Both the position numbers and the translations under genes were made by a program. Below the pieces are notes generated by a model. The model saw nothing but the letters and a program-made list of their open reading frames with translations, searched no databases and was not told the DNA's origin. This document shows, one piece after another, positions 24,025 to 35,526 of a stretch of 64,000 nucleotides of DNA. The stretch is from positions 14,704,537 to 14,768,536 of the forward strand of contig NC_060233.1 of assembly GCF_021155775.2 (NCBI RefSeq), given 5' to 3'. This DNA is from Neodiprion pinetum (Eukaryota; Arthropoda; Insecta; Hymenoptera; Diprionidae). Numbering within the stretch: the first letter of the stretch is position 1; each line of letters begins with the position of its first letter.

Positions 24025-25340
24025 ATATCGTTTTATTATTGTTTATTGAATATAGGGTGATTACGAAATCGCGCCAAAGTGTGAACGATAAGTCCTCATC
24101 TGAGGGCTACAGAAATTAGAGTTACAATACGTATATGTAAAATTAAAACTGATTTGCAGTAAGTATTTTTGAACTCAATTCTTTACTGTTTATGAATTTC
24201 ATTCAACAGTATTGGAATTGATTATTGTTGAACTTATAAATTGTGCTTCGACGGCGGTGCTCAAGTGAACTGCACTGTTGAAAATTTCTGTTGTAAATTT
24301 ACTAATAGAAGTATAGAAAGAACTATTCGGGTTCGAAATTGTGAATTTACTATACACGTAATAAATAATTTTAGTATCAGTAATTGTGTAATTACTAATT
24401 AATAGCACAGTTTAGTAAAATTACCAAACATTAGTGTGATAAATATCGTAAACTTGGATATCATTATGCGATTTATGATCTGCAAATTTTAAGATTAATT
24501 TTAAATTATAGATTTTTTAAATTCACGATACGTGTTTAGTAACTTCATCTTAAATATATACTAAAACTGTGAAATGAAAAAAGTTGATAAAAAATGGTTC
24601 GATTACTGATTTCGTTGACTTTTTAAAAGTGAGCAGGGACATCATTTCAATTAACAACTTCACAGTAACTGTATTCGACGAAAACGCCACAGATCGAATC
24701 GAAGAATTACATCGTAATTTGTTCCAACCCGTATTCCAAACCCTGTTGCTTGTAATGTTCGGATTACTAATCATACGCCCTACCTACTACCCCAAATTAT
24801 CTTATGGAAAATCATAACTTCATTTGATTCATAATACAGTTGACGGTCCACACGGGCATGGCAAACAACACAGTCAATGATAGCTTATGAATAAAATATT
24901 TTCAAAATTCCTACTCACAACACAATTTTCAATGAATTTACGAACCCAGTTCTACCCAAATTCAGTCAATTTTACAGAACGTGTACGATATAATTGTTAC
25001 AAATTTAAAATTTGTTACGTAATTCCAAAATTTACGTAGTAAATTTTCGGGCACTGCTCAAATGTGATATTGTTACGGATTGCGTACAAAATTTATACCT
25101 ACACAAGTTGAGTATATTCAAAAGAAAATTCCGTAATTTCCAAAAACTGTCAAGAAACTTTTCAAATACGGTACGTACAACATTTCATAATTTAGTTTTA
25201 GGAAATTCGAAATTAGACTAATTGCAGAGAAAAATTAATATAGATGTACATTGATTCCTTTTCCCACAATAGATTTTTAATTTTAATAGACTCTAATTAC
25301 GTCACGTAAATTCAGCAGCTGGTTTACCAGTATTCTTAGT
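24025..25340. other. AT-rich spacer, no gene seen
   Basis: About 1.3 kb of strongly AT-rich DNA. Short open frames here have random-looking composition and no recognisable motif. Confidence 0.5.
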
Positions 25341-25348
25341 CCTTCCTT

Positions 25349-25373
25349 GAGGAACAAGGATTCCTTGTTCCTC
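25349..25373. repeat. Perfect 25 nt palindrome
   Basis: GAGGAACAAGGA, a single T, then its exact reverse complement. It sits at the left edge of the GC-richer segment that runs to about 25930. Confidence 0.85.
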
Positions 25374-25417
25374 ATTTCACGTTTCATAGACCTTCCTCGA
25401 CAGAATAAGGAGCCTTA

Positions 25418-25922
25418 TTGGCCTCCTTCTTTCAAGGCAGGTCTCGAGCTTCCTTGAGGAAACCTTCGGCACTGCGATTGGCTGTTTCGTTTCGTGTAGC
25501 CAACGCTTGCGCTTGCGCTTGGCGTCTATGCACTTATGACCCGTATGACGCGTCACAGCCAGTCCACAGGTTAACTTCTTTGAGGTTATGCACTCTCATC
25601 AACCGACCCAACTTGGCAATGAGAGCCAAGCGGTTTAAGTTAAATATAGCCGAGTGGCGCTTCGATCAGCAGTTTCACCACCATAAGCAATCACATATCC
25701 CTAAATATGTCTTCTTTCTGGAAGGGAGAGCCAAGTTGTGACTATGAAACGAGGACGCCTCTGAGATTCAAGGAAGCCTTCATCAAGGCGTCCTTTATCC
25801 TTGAGATAAGGAGGGACTATGAAAGGTTTCTCTCTGCTATGAATACGGGTGTTAGGTTTCAACGAAGGAACCATGTGACCCGTGCGCAAACCGGAAGTGA
25901 GGGGACCCAAACCGAAAACTAG
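25418..25922 (+). other. Unidentified GC-richer segment with two overlapping open frames
   Basis: This stretch differs from its AT-rich surroundings in base composition. It has an open frame at 25418-25741 (107 codons) overlapped by another at 25707-25922 (71 codons). I recognise no domain in either. The frame change near 25710-25740 and the sharp edges suggest a decayed mobile-element coding remnant rather than a host gene, but this is inference. Confidence 0.3.
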
Positions 25923-26375
25923 GGAAAAGCCAATTTATTAACTGTGAGACATCTGGCGGAGAATGGTAGAGAGTAAGGACTGCAGACGTGCTCGCCAGTT
26001 TCTAGTTGAATCACTCATGTTTCCAGCATCTTGAGCTGCAGCTGACCTGCAGTTACTGACAGCAGCGGCGGCCACTGGACATTACTTGCCGGTAACTGTC
26101 GGCGTGGTGGGAGTAAAGAACGGCAAAACCTACGTGATGATTGTGGGGTTATACTGACTGTTGCTGGCGCACGCCGATAAAGCGGCTGAGGGTCATCATT
26201 CGATCAAGTGACAGTGCATAAATTAGGATTCTAGGAGAAGTGTTGTATTGTTAATTTGGGGTAAAGTTACAACAACGAATCAAGTAAATCGTGAACGAGG
26301 CCAAAATTGTTTTTGATTCAGTTCCAATTCAATTTCAAAGGAAAGAACGTTACCCGAGGCTGCGTGCTAAGTAAA

Positions 26376-27239
26376 ATGGCGACCGAAGGTTCGACGACAA
26401 CTGCCACGAAGCTTTACTCGCGGGCGGAAGTTGCTAAGCACAATCATAGCGAAGACACTTGGATCATAATCCATAATAAAGTTTACGATGTAACCGCCTT
26501 TCTCAACGAGGTATCAATTTACAGTACATTCAATATACCGCATCAACAATCGTGACTGTCTGTCACCTGTTTGCTGCATGCAGCAGACTACTTGTTGCCA
26601 TTATCGAATGAATACAATAATGATGTAATGTTGTATGGAAAATTCAGCACCCTGGTGGCGAAGAGGTGCTCTTAGAACAAGCTGGAATTGACGGATCTGA
26701 GCCCTTTGAAGATGTCGGGCATTCTAGTGATGCTAGACATATGATGGAACCATTCAAAATAGGAGAACTTATCGAAGTGAGTGTCAAAATTTGTGTTATT
26801 CAACTTGTACACTGTAACAGTTCTTTTCAATTCTATTTTCCTTTTCTTCATATTATTTAGTTCCTCAAATCTTTCTCACTTTCAGACGAAACAGTCTCAA
26901 TGATTTTCCATTAACTTTCAGGAGGATAGAACAAAATCAGAAGAAAAAAAGAGCAGAGATTGGTCGAGTGAAAAGAGTGAAGATGACGAATCTAGGTATA
27001 TGCCTAAAAATTTTATGATTTCAAGGAAATCCAAAATTGTGAATGTTACCTCGGATAACTCTGATTTCTTTCGATACCCTTGAACAGCAATCTCTTAAAA
27101 TGCTATCAATACGAATGAAGACTTATACTAAATGAATTGAATTTGAAATTACAGTGGTTCCTGGCGTTCGTGGTTAATTCCTGTAGCGCTTGGAGTGTTA
27201 GCAACTCTTGTGTATCGCTACTTCATCAATCCGTATTAA
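26376..27239 (+). CDS. Cyt-b5: Cytochrome b5
   Basis: Tail-anchored haem protein of the endoplasmic reticulum that passes electrons to desaturases, elongation enzymes and P450s. Exons are 26376-26510, 26648-26776, 26922-26995 and 27155-27239, giving 140 residues in one frame, the normal size. The haem domain has the HPGG motif with axial ligand His46 and the second ligand His70 in VGHSSDAR. A polar acidic linker and a C-terminal membrane helix (WLIPVALGVLATLVYRY) follow, ending in a short lumenal FINPY. The start is the ATG of MATEGSTTTATKLYSRAEV. A polyadenylation signal AATAAA lies at 27579. It follows the CYP4 gene on the same strand, but the 5 kb gap gives no reason to link their expression. 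Confidence 0.96.
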
Positions 27240-27578
27240 AAACGACCATTCCTGTGCTCTATGGTACTTTTTAAGTAACTGTTATTAATGGAAAAATTGT
27301 TATTCAAGAGATCAGCTGAGGTACTTGTAGTACACTCGATGGTGTCTGATAATTATATACAAATTATACGTGGCAGGTGTGCTTCTATGTATCCAAAATA
27401 ACCACGTTTATTTCAAACTGGTCCAATTTATGTTATTATATGTACTATTACAGTGGAATCGTTTATAATTGAATTTATAAAGTTAACCTTATATTATGTA
27501 TTGCGTTTATGATGACCCATAAACTTATTTTATATGGTGATATTCTATCTCACATCATGGCAACCTTTCTGTCCCTGA

Positions 27579-27584
27579 AATAAA
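27579..27584 (+). terminator. Polyadenylation signal downstream of cytochrome b5
   Basis: AATAAA 340 bp after the stop codon, the first good hexamer I found in the 3' flank. Confidence 0.5.
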
Positions 27585-28199
27585 TGTAACACAATAAGTG
27601 TGACTCATCGCAGGTAGAACTTACTACTGAATACTGGCAAATTAAGTCCAACTGTGCAGATTAGAAAAGTTGATTTAAAATTCATAGAGTATAATTTATG
27701 CCTGACGTATAAATGGTAAAAATTTGCAATAACCTTCAATATGGATATGTATAACTTGAAACTAACTATAGTGGACGTCATTGCATATTGTCCTGAATAA
27801 TCATAATTAACTACAAAACTCCGATACCCCCCGTCCTTGGGAAGACCTGCATAGGCGATTTCTCGTATATGAAGTCAATTATTCTGTGTCCGTGAGGTGT
27901 ACATACGTACTATCTAAAAAAAACTAACGGCTATGGTGTGATCGGAGTAATTAACTGCGTCACGATAGATGCACCGATAAAAGGCAACAACGCACGAAGC
28001 GTTGTCAAAAGAAAACCTTCTTTCGATCAGTACAGAGGAACAGCGGTGGTCGTAATTAATTTATATACGATTCACAGATAGGACTTAACAAGGGTTCATA
28101 AGTGGAGAATGGGCTTCACGCGTACGTGCAATAGGATGCTAATTGATTGCATTAATCGACGAATGGCTGGTTTGCCGAGTATAGTATTGTGTACATCAC

Positions 28200-28620
28200 A
28201 CGCCGAGTTCTCGACGACTTGAATGGCTGGGCGGGAGAGGCGAGGGTTGGCGGCTCTAGTGACAGAAATTCTATCGAGCGACGTCGAGCGCCGGCGTGCC
28301 GCGGGTCGCACGCCCCAGTAAATCAAGTCAGACTTGCTCAGGCCACTGACAGTACTCGACGGGCTTCAGGCACGTTCGTACTGCTGTTTATCACACTTGT
28401 ACCGTGAATCAAAGAATCGCGCCCCAACGTCAGCTGCGCATTTCATCGTGCCGACAAGACGGGGAAAGATCAAGGGAAAGTTTCGGCAGTAAGACAGGCA
28501 GGCAAGCGAAGGAAGTGGTAGTTTTGAAAAGCCGTCGAAGTGTCATGAGAGGCGGTTTCACGATCCGCCCTTCTTCATCGTCCCTTCTGGAGTCATGTAT
28601 GTCGCGCCCTTTAAACGAGG
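28200..28620 (+). promoter_or_regulatory. Probable promoter and 5' leader exon of the amino-acid transporter gene
   Basis: This block is markedly GC-richer than its flanks, with CpG-containing strings around 28225-28320. It ends in a plausible donor (AACGAG then gtaaaa at 28621). No conserved coding frame is seen. The transporter exon at 31681 has a good acceptor just before 31691, so a leader exon must exist upstream; this block is the best candidate. Inference only. Confidence 0.4.
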
Positions 28621-31600
28621 TAAAAAAATTTTCAAAATGTCTCTCCAACTCCAGCTATTTCATCCCTTTCACACAACTATCACTACTTCTTCATTTGTTC
28701 CTCTATACTATTGCACGTTCCGGATACCCCGTGGCGTTCATACTCAGTTGAACGGCAAATCGTATCTGCAGCTTTTACGTACGTTCATTGGCATGTTCCC
28801 AAATCGAACACGTGTAAAGTACTCGAGTGGTACCATTGATCAAATATGCACAACGGTAGTTGTTTTACCGGCAATATAAACACGCGCTGTCAAGGGTAAG
28901 GATACCGGCATACGACTATCTCGATGGTGTATCCCCCAAAAGAAATGCAAAAGCACGAATAGTAACAAATGAATTAAACACAGTAGTTGATCATAGGCTG
29001 TTTCGGGTAAGCATTAAACTGAAATTATTCACATGTTATAGGTAGACTAAACCAACCGGCGTAGCTCGTTATCGTATTCTATCCAGTGTGTTGTTACAAT
29101 CTCTGTATCACGACCACTCTTGAGGAGGTTCACGTGTACTGCAGCACACTTGCCGATCGCACGAGTGAGTAATATGACCCCGCGGTATTTGATCACATGA
29201 TGGAGTTACGCGTAATACAATAAGTTACATTTTGTGTAGATAAAAAATAAGTCCAAAATCAATCGGGAATCAGGACCAAATCTCCAGTACGCGACATCCA
29301 GTGTGGAGGTATAGAATGAGTGTCCATTAGACGTAATAGCGTTCAATCGTAACTTGCCCAACGAAGACGTTACTATCATTACTAATCAAATCGCGGGTAA
29401 CAGACCGTGGTGAATTAATTGTCAGTCTTCAAAGCTTCATTCTGTACAGATGGAAAGCATGAACAATTGCCATTTACCAGTATAACGATGGATGGAATCG
29501 AGATGTAATGCTCTAAAAATCAATCGGTTCAATCAGGAAAGGAAAATTGACTTTTGTGTGATTTAGAATACATCTATACTAACGCAATAGTCTCCTGAAA
29601 TGGGTTTAAACGATCCCGCGTAGACGAAACAGGAATGACTTGCGAAACTATTAAAAGCTTTCGAACAGGTGCCAATTTACAAAGTCTCGTAATTCGGTAC
29701 GTGTGACTTTTCGATCCACAAATACGCTTCGAGCGATTCCGCATTTCTTTCGCGCAGCATATTTCTCCGCACAATCAATTTTTACTGCGGTATTGCTGTT
29801 TCAAACAAACTGAGAAATGCGTAAAATTTACGCGATCGAATCCATTCGAAACCGAAGTAATAACGACAACAGCGTGGGTTGGTAGTAAACATTATAGTTA
29901 ATAAAAATTGTATTCACGAAAGAAAGCAGCAGCGACACTTGTCCGAGCATTAAAATTGTTATTTTTATATAACGCAGTTGAATGAAATCGGGTCAAGAAA
30001 TTTAGAGTGCAACATTTAAAGTAAGTTCCATTGATCTAAGTGCACGAGGAGCAGATGTTCGATCATTACTATATATTTTTATGTCGAGACGGTATTTGAA
30101 TGTTGATTTATATCCCATACGTCTAACACGATAAACTTTTAACGTGTTAAAATATATGAACCCGTTAAACGTGAAAGGTATTTTTCATCGTGATCTTGAT
30201 AGCTCGTCTCATCAAAGTCGTAACGATGAATAGTTGCATCGTTAAAATTTGGCACGCCCGCCAACATGTGACATTCGTGAGCTTATGGGTTGTAAATAAT
30301 CGGCGGTTTGTTAAAGCGGGATCAAAACGTGAACAAAGTTGCGACAGATTTCAAAACCAGGGCTGATAACAGTCTGGAGAGACTTTTCGGTCAAATCAGC
30401 ATGGACGCGCGGACTTATACGGAATCGATCGGACGGTTCGCTAAAGGTCACCTTGGGGTGGAAGTCGACCTTGAGTTTCACGATTTGATTCCACTGTCGT
30501 TTCGAGAAAATGAGAAGGGATGGAAATGAGAGAGCTTGGTCACGAGGTATAACCTGGCCAGGGTCCACAAGCTATTTTCGTCACTTCAACGACTTAATAA
30601 TATGTATAATATATATAACTGGCAACCTTCTTATGCATGTTCGTCGCGGTCTCATTGTTGTCCAGTGATCAGTTCAGACTGCGAAGGGATGCGAAACAAG
30701 CTGTTCAACGTGTTAACTGCATGCCGTCGTCAATATTCGAGTACTATAACATTTACTACTTTTTTATTACAGTGATATAAATACGTATGTGAATAGTTTA
30801 TATCCTATAGATATTTTAGTGGGTAGCGAGTATTGTGCTTGTGAAATTTGAATCTTCGGGAATTACTAGATTTTGCAACAACCTCTGAAGCGGGGCATGT
30901 TGTTTGCGTACATATATATGTACAGTTTGGGATCCTACCAACTGCTTCAAATTCCAATCCAATTAAATCTCATTTCAATTGAACTCTTTCACCTGTGACA
31001 CTGTGCTTCAGGTATTCATTCGTTTGCATTTCTGACAGTGCGATACCCAAATTCCAAATATGAATACAATATTTCCTACTCAAATTTCACATTTGAATGT
31101 GACAACGTTATATCGATTAGTGTACTTTTAGTGAATAAAAATGGTGTACGATTGCATACGTCACACATGAGATACATATACATATATAAGCATATAATCA
31201 ATACGCAGCACATATGCGAGGTTGTATAGAACATTTAAATTAATATGACACACTTACATTTAAAATTATGAAATTCGCGACAGAAGATAGAAACTGATTA
31301 AAATTAAACCGGATACAATTGGAACAATTGGTAGAGCCATGCAGAACTTTGGGTTATTGATGGAGAATCAATCGGGGCTACATCATCACCTCAACATTGA
31401 AATGAGGAAATCGCTTTGGCGCATTTTCTGAAAGTTATAGCGATGTTACAATCGGTCGATCGTTTTTCAATTATTCATTATTAGTACGACAAAGAACCGG
31501 CCGTAATACACGAAGAAGCCAGCGAGGTATGACGAATACTTTATATCGGCAACCGCAACTGAATGGCTTCTCCGAACTATCCGTGAGGAAAATATCATTC

Positions 31601-31680
31601 AAGAAACCGATAAACATTGTGTAAAAATCGGCGGCCACGTTTTACTTGAGCACACATTAATTTAATGTGGTGTTATATCT
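28621..31680. other. Probable first intron of the transporter gene; no gene recognised
   Basis: About 3 kb of mostly AT-rich sequence between the candidate leader exon and the first coding exon. An open frame at 30308-30529 has protein-like composition but no recognised homologue. I see no RNA genes or clear mobile elements. Confidence 0.4.
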
Positions 31681-33900
31681 ATGATTACAGCTGCAGCAGG
31701 GCATGATCCGCAGACGGGCAATACAACACAGCAACAGTTGCAGCAACAGGGAAACGGAAGATCATGGCCGGAAGGAGGAGCAGAAATGGGGGGGTCAAGA
31801 ATCGGCATCGGGTGGGAAGGGAGGCCGCAACTCCAACAACAACAACAACAACAACAACAGCAACAAGGCGCGGGGAGTGGTATGGGGGATGACGAAGACG
31901 GGGGTGGAGGGGGCGGAGGGGTGGAGGGGGCGGACGCAGCGGAGAACAACGCTGTTCACCTCAAGAGACGGGTGGGACTCGTCAGTGGGGTGGCTCTAAT
32001 CGTCGGCACTATGATTGGTTCGGGGATTTTCGTTTCGCCGTCGGGCCTCCTTGTGAGGACCGGTAGCATCGGTGTGAGCTTCCTGGTATGGACAGCATGC
32101 GGTATTCTAAGCCTCTGTGGGGCTTTAGCTTACGCCGAGCTGGGGACAATGAATACCAGCTCGGGGGCGGAGTACGCGTACTTCATGGACGCCTTCGGGG
32201 CGCCCCCGGCTTTCCTCTTCTCATGGGTATCGACCCTTGTTCTAAAACCCTCTCAAATGGCAATTATTTGTTTATCATTCGCCCAGTATGCGGTGGAGGC
32301 CTTTGTCGCAGAGTGTAATCCCCCGGAGGAAGTCGTCAAGCTCGTCGCTCTCTTGGCCATCGTTGTCATTCTCCTCGTCAATTGCTACAGCGTTAATCTC
32401 GCCACCGGCGTTCAGAACGCCTTTACAGCTGCTAAGCTGATCGCCATTCTGGTAGTCATCGCTGGCGGATCGTACAAGCTGATACAGGGCAATACTCAGC
32501 ATCTTAGAGGGGCTTTCGATACTGCCGAATCAACGGTCAACTTTGGAAGGCTTGCGACTGCATTCTACACTGGGCTTTGGGCGTATGATGGTTGGAACAA
32601 TCTTAATTATGTCACGGAGGAGATTAAGGACCCTTCGAGGAATTTGCCAAGATCGATCATGATCGGCATTCCTTTGGTTACACTCTGTTACGCCCTCATC
32701 AACATTTCTTACTTGGCAGTCATGTCACCGTCTGAAATGATTGAGAGCGAAGCCGTTGCAGTGGTATGTTGACTTTTATCTAACTTCCTGCAATAACTTG
32801 CATGATAGTTAATTTCGCACAAGTCCTAACATACCTGACGGTGTTACAGACCTTTGGTAATCGAATTTTGGGCGTGATGGCGTGGCTAATGCCGTTATCG
32901 GTCGCCGTAAGTACTTTCGGGTCAGCCAATGGGACTTTATTTGCTGCAGGACGACTTTGCTTTGCAGCATCTAGAGAAGGTCACCTACTTGATTGCCTGA
33001 GCTATGTTCATGTCCGACGTTTTACTCCTGCTCCAGGTCTTATTTTTCACTCTCTTGTTGCAGGTACGTTTGAATAAAAAGAATATATCAAAATCGTTTG
33101 CCATCAGTCAGACACTTTGGGTCATGAGGTTGAAGTTAGTAACGTTATTGTACCGAAACATATTAAGGTAAAGTTCTTAGTAAGCAACATTGGGATTCTT
33201 TAAGATTTCGTAAACCGTAATGAAGCGGAGTATGAAAACTTTTATTCAAAGTTATTACAAAATTGCAAAATAGTGATTTTCTCCCTAATGTTTCATTATG
33301 TTAATGTTACTGACTTCAACCACGTTTTGGATCAAAGCTTTATAATGCATGTGTTTCAAACATATTCTGGGTGAACTAACATATCGTATTTGTAACTTTA
33401 CAGGTGCGATGGTTTTGTCTGGCAGCATAGACTCCCTGATTGACTTTTTCTCCTTCACTGCTTGGATATTTTACGGCGGATCAATGGTAGCATTACTGGT
33501 CATGAGGAAAACCAGGCCTGATCATCCACGTCCATACAAATGCCCTTTGCCGATACCAATACTGGTACTCGGTATCTCTGCGTACCTGATAGTGGCCCCG
33601 ATCATTGATAAACCGCAAATTGAATATTTGTATGCCGCTACTTTTATAGCTGCTGGGATGCTATTTTACCTACCATTCGTCAAATATGGTTATGTTCCAA
33701 AATTTATGGGTAAGAATCTCTTACATGTAAAATAATTTAGTAAGCTTAGTAATTGGAGCAGCCAACGATTTTGAAATTACATGGTTTTATTGGTACACAT
33801 CCACATAATGGTAAATGAAAAATGAATTTTTGCAGAAGGTGTAAATGCTTTTCTACAAATGTTGCTCGAGGTAGCGCCAACTGCAGCTGCCTTCGATTGA
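31681..33900 (+). CDS. b(0,+)-type amino-acid transporter (SLC7A9-like, APC superfamily)
   Basis: Twelve-helix plasma-membrane exchanger of the SLC7 light-chain group, which normally pairs with an SLC3 heavy chain. Exons 31681-32763, 32850-33063, 33404-33709 and 33836-33900 give 555 residues. Helix 1 carries the substrate-binding GTMIGSGIFVSP segment. TGLWAYDGWNNLNYVTEE in helix 6 and the C-terminal LQMLLEVAP match b(0,+)AT better than LAT1-type members. The first 90 or so residues are low-complexity: a CAA/CAG-coded glutamine run (31828-31866), then a Gly/Asp/Glu-rich stretch. The start is uncertain. The ATG at 31681 overlaps a good acceptor (atgattacag), so if that acceptor is used translation would begin at the in-frame ATG at 31786, giving 520 residues. 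Confidence 0.9.
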
Positions 33901-33975
33901 TACGCAGTCAAATGAACCAGTTTTCTAGTTACCGAATCATTCCATTATGGAACTGGAAGCTGGTTTCATGAAATA

Positions 33976-34035
33976 CATATATGTGTATGTATATATATAT
34001 ATATATACACACACACACGCACACACACACACACA
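33976..34035. repeat. TA/CA microsatellite
   Basis: (TA)n passing into (CA)n, about 60 bp, in the 3' flank of the transporter gene. Confidence 0.9.
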
Positions 34036-34257
34036 GATTCCACTACATAAAACTGTAGTGGAATCTTGGGAGGAATCTTCTTCAACGGTTTCACTGAAAG
34101 GATCCGTGGATATACATATAACCAGATTAAAATATTATTTTATTACTCGTTGTACTTGAAATAGTATATACGTGATACTATGATACTTCCTAGAAATAGC
34201 AATGAACGATGTAATGAAACAATAAAAAAAAAGTCAACAATAATATGAATCACTTTC

Positions 34258-34800
34258 TTAGATATGTCTTTTATTATTTGTAATGGTAGCTGGAGTCTTT
34301 GTAACTACGCCATAACTATTCAAAAGACCATCCCGCCTCCTAGGTTTTTTAACGAAACGTTGTTTAGCCACATTCTTCCCAAGTTCTGACATGTGCTTCT
34401 CTTTCTGTGCACGTTCCTTTAATTTTTGCCTCTCTAGCTTCAATTCCTTATAGTTCTTTGCCTTCTTTTTTGGTGGTTTAGCGCCCAGTTTCACTGCCAG
34501 AGCTATTTTTGCCTCTTCTCCCTTCGCTCCGTCAAAACCTGACATTCCAAATTTGATCACGTCGAACCTTGCCCTTTTCATCTGTATTTCTTGCTGCCAT
34601 TTGACATCACTTTGTTGGGTCCCCTTGGCTTTATTCGTCGGAATGACTACATCTAGATCATTCTTGGCACGTTTGTCTGCGTTCAGTTTAACCTCACTTG
34701 ACTTGCGCTTCTTCTTTGGCGCCGTGTATGACACAGAAATAAAATCCTTGTTGGCATTCCTTTTCAAAGTCGCACTTCGCGTCACTATGAACTCGTCCAT
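34258..34800 (-). CDS. C1orf131 homologue (DUF4602), ribosome-biogenesis protein
   Basis: A single-exon gene of 180 residues starting at MDEFIVTRSATLKRN. The open frame extends eight codons further upstream but without an ATG. The protein is lysine-rich with nuclear-localisation-like clusters (APKKKRK, residues about 28-34). The DUF4602 hallmarks are present: ARFDVIKFGMSGF, then LGAKPPKKKAKNYKELK and a charged helix. The human family member C1orf131 is known as a nucleolar small-subunit processome component. The gene is divergent from glutathione synthetase, with about 730 bp between start codons, and its 3' end faces the 3' end of the transporter gene. Confidence 0.75.
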   Translation of the reverse strand: MDEFIVTRSATLKRNANKDFISVSYTAPKKKRKSSEVKLNADKRAKNDLDVVIPTNKAKGTQQSDVKWQQEIQMKRARFDVIKFGMSGFDGAKGEEAKIALAVKLGAKPPKKKAKNYKELKLERQKLKERAQKEKHMSELGKNVAKQRFVKKPRRRDGLLNSYGVVTKTPATITNNKRHI

Positions 34801-35526
34801 TGCCTCATTTATTAACGTTGACACTTGGTGGTATACTGTTCAACGTCTTAGCGTCGGACGATAGCGGGTATGGTCGGTATGGAAGTTTTATGAACGTGTA
34901 ACTGCGGCCATGTTTGCCAATCGCATTGTGCGTTTTGGAAGAAATTCCCTACTTCATCTTTATTTGCGGCCAATCATATAATAGACCAATGATATACGGG
35001 CCGTGTTCGAAAATTGACTGACAGTACTGTCAGCAATCTTTCATCTCTTTTGCGCTTTTAAGTTCGTGGATAGCTCTGACTCTGTCCTAGGGAATTTTCA
35101 GTACTGTCAGTCAATTTACGAACACGGCCACGGAAGTGTCAGAATTGGTTGAAAGATTAGAATCCAACACTCCGGCCTATGAAGAGCAGAACAAGAGTAC
35201 ACGGAATGTATCGTGTCAATTCTTCATTGAGCTTGTCACTGAAATTGCGAGTGGGATAAAATGAAAAAAGTAATTATAGTTGTGAAGAATTCATGTTGAT
35301 TGTGAATTATAGAAACATTTATTTTCATCAAAGGAATGGACAATTCTACTCTATCTTTATTTATTGGAATAGCGATTTGATTAGATAACCTCAAAAATAG
35401 TGGTTATGAACTTTGCTCACATGTGTTAGATATCTGCTAGTATAATAACTCGCGTTATATACAACGGTTCATAAGGTTCTAGACTTCTATTGAATATTTT
35501 ATTTTTTTGTTACTGTGTCTGTACGG
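34801..35526. promoter_or_regulatory. Shared divergent upstream region of C1orf131 homologue and Gss
   Basis: About 725 bp separates two divergent start codons, so both promoters must lie here. No TATA box is obvious. A miniature transposon occupies 34999-35129. Confidence 0.5.
34999..35129. mobile_element. 131 bp miniature inverted-repeat element, copy 1
   Basis: The ends are GGCCGTGTTCG and CGAACACGGCC. They extend into longer imperfect arms with ATTGACTGACAGTACTG at both sides, and the centre reads CTTTCATCTCTTTTGCGC. A possible 3 bp target duplication, ACG, flanks it. The same element lies at 59830-59958. It sits in the shared upstream region of the C1orf131 homologue and Gss. Confidence 0.85.
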
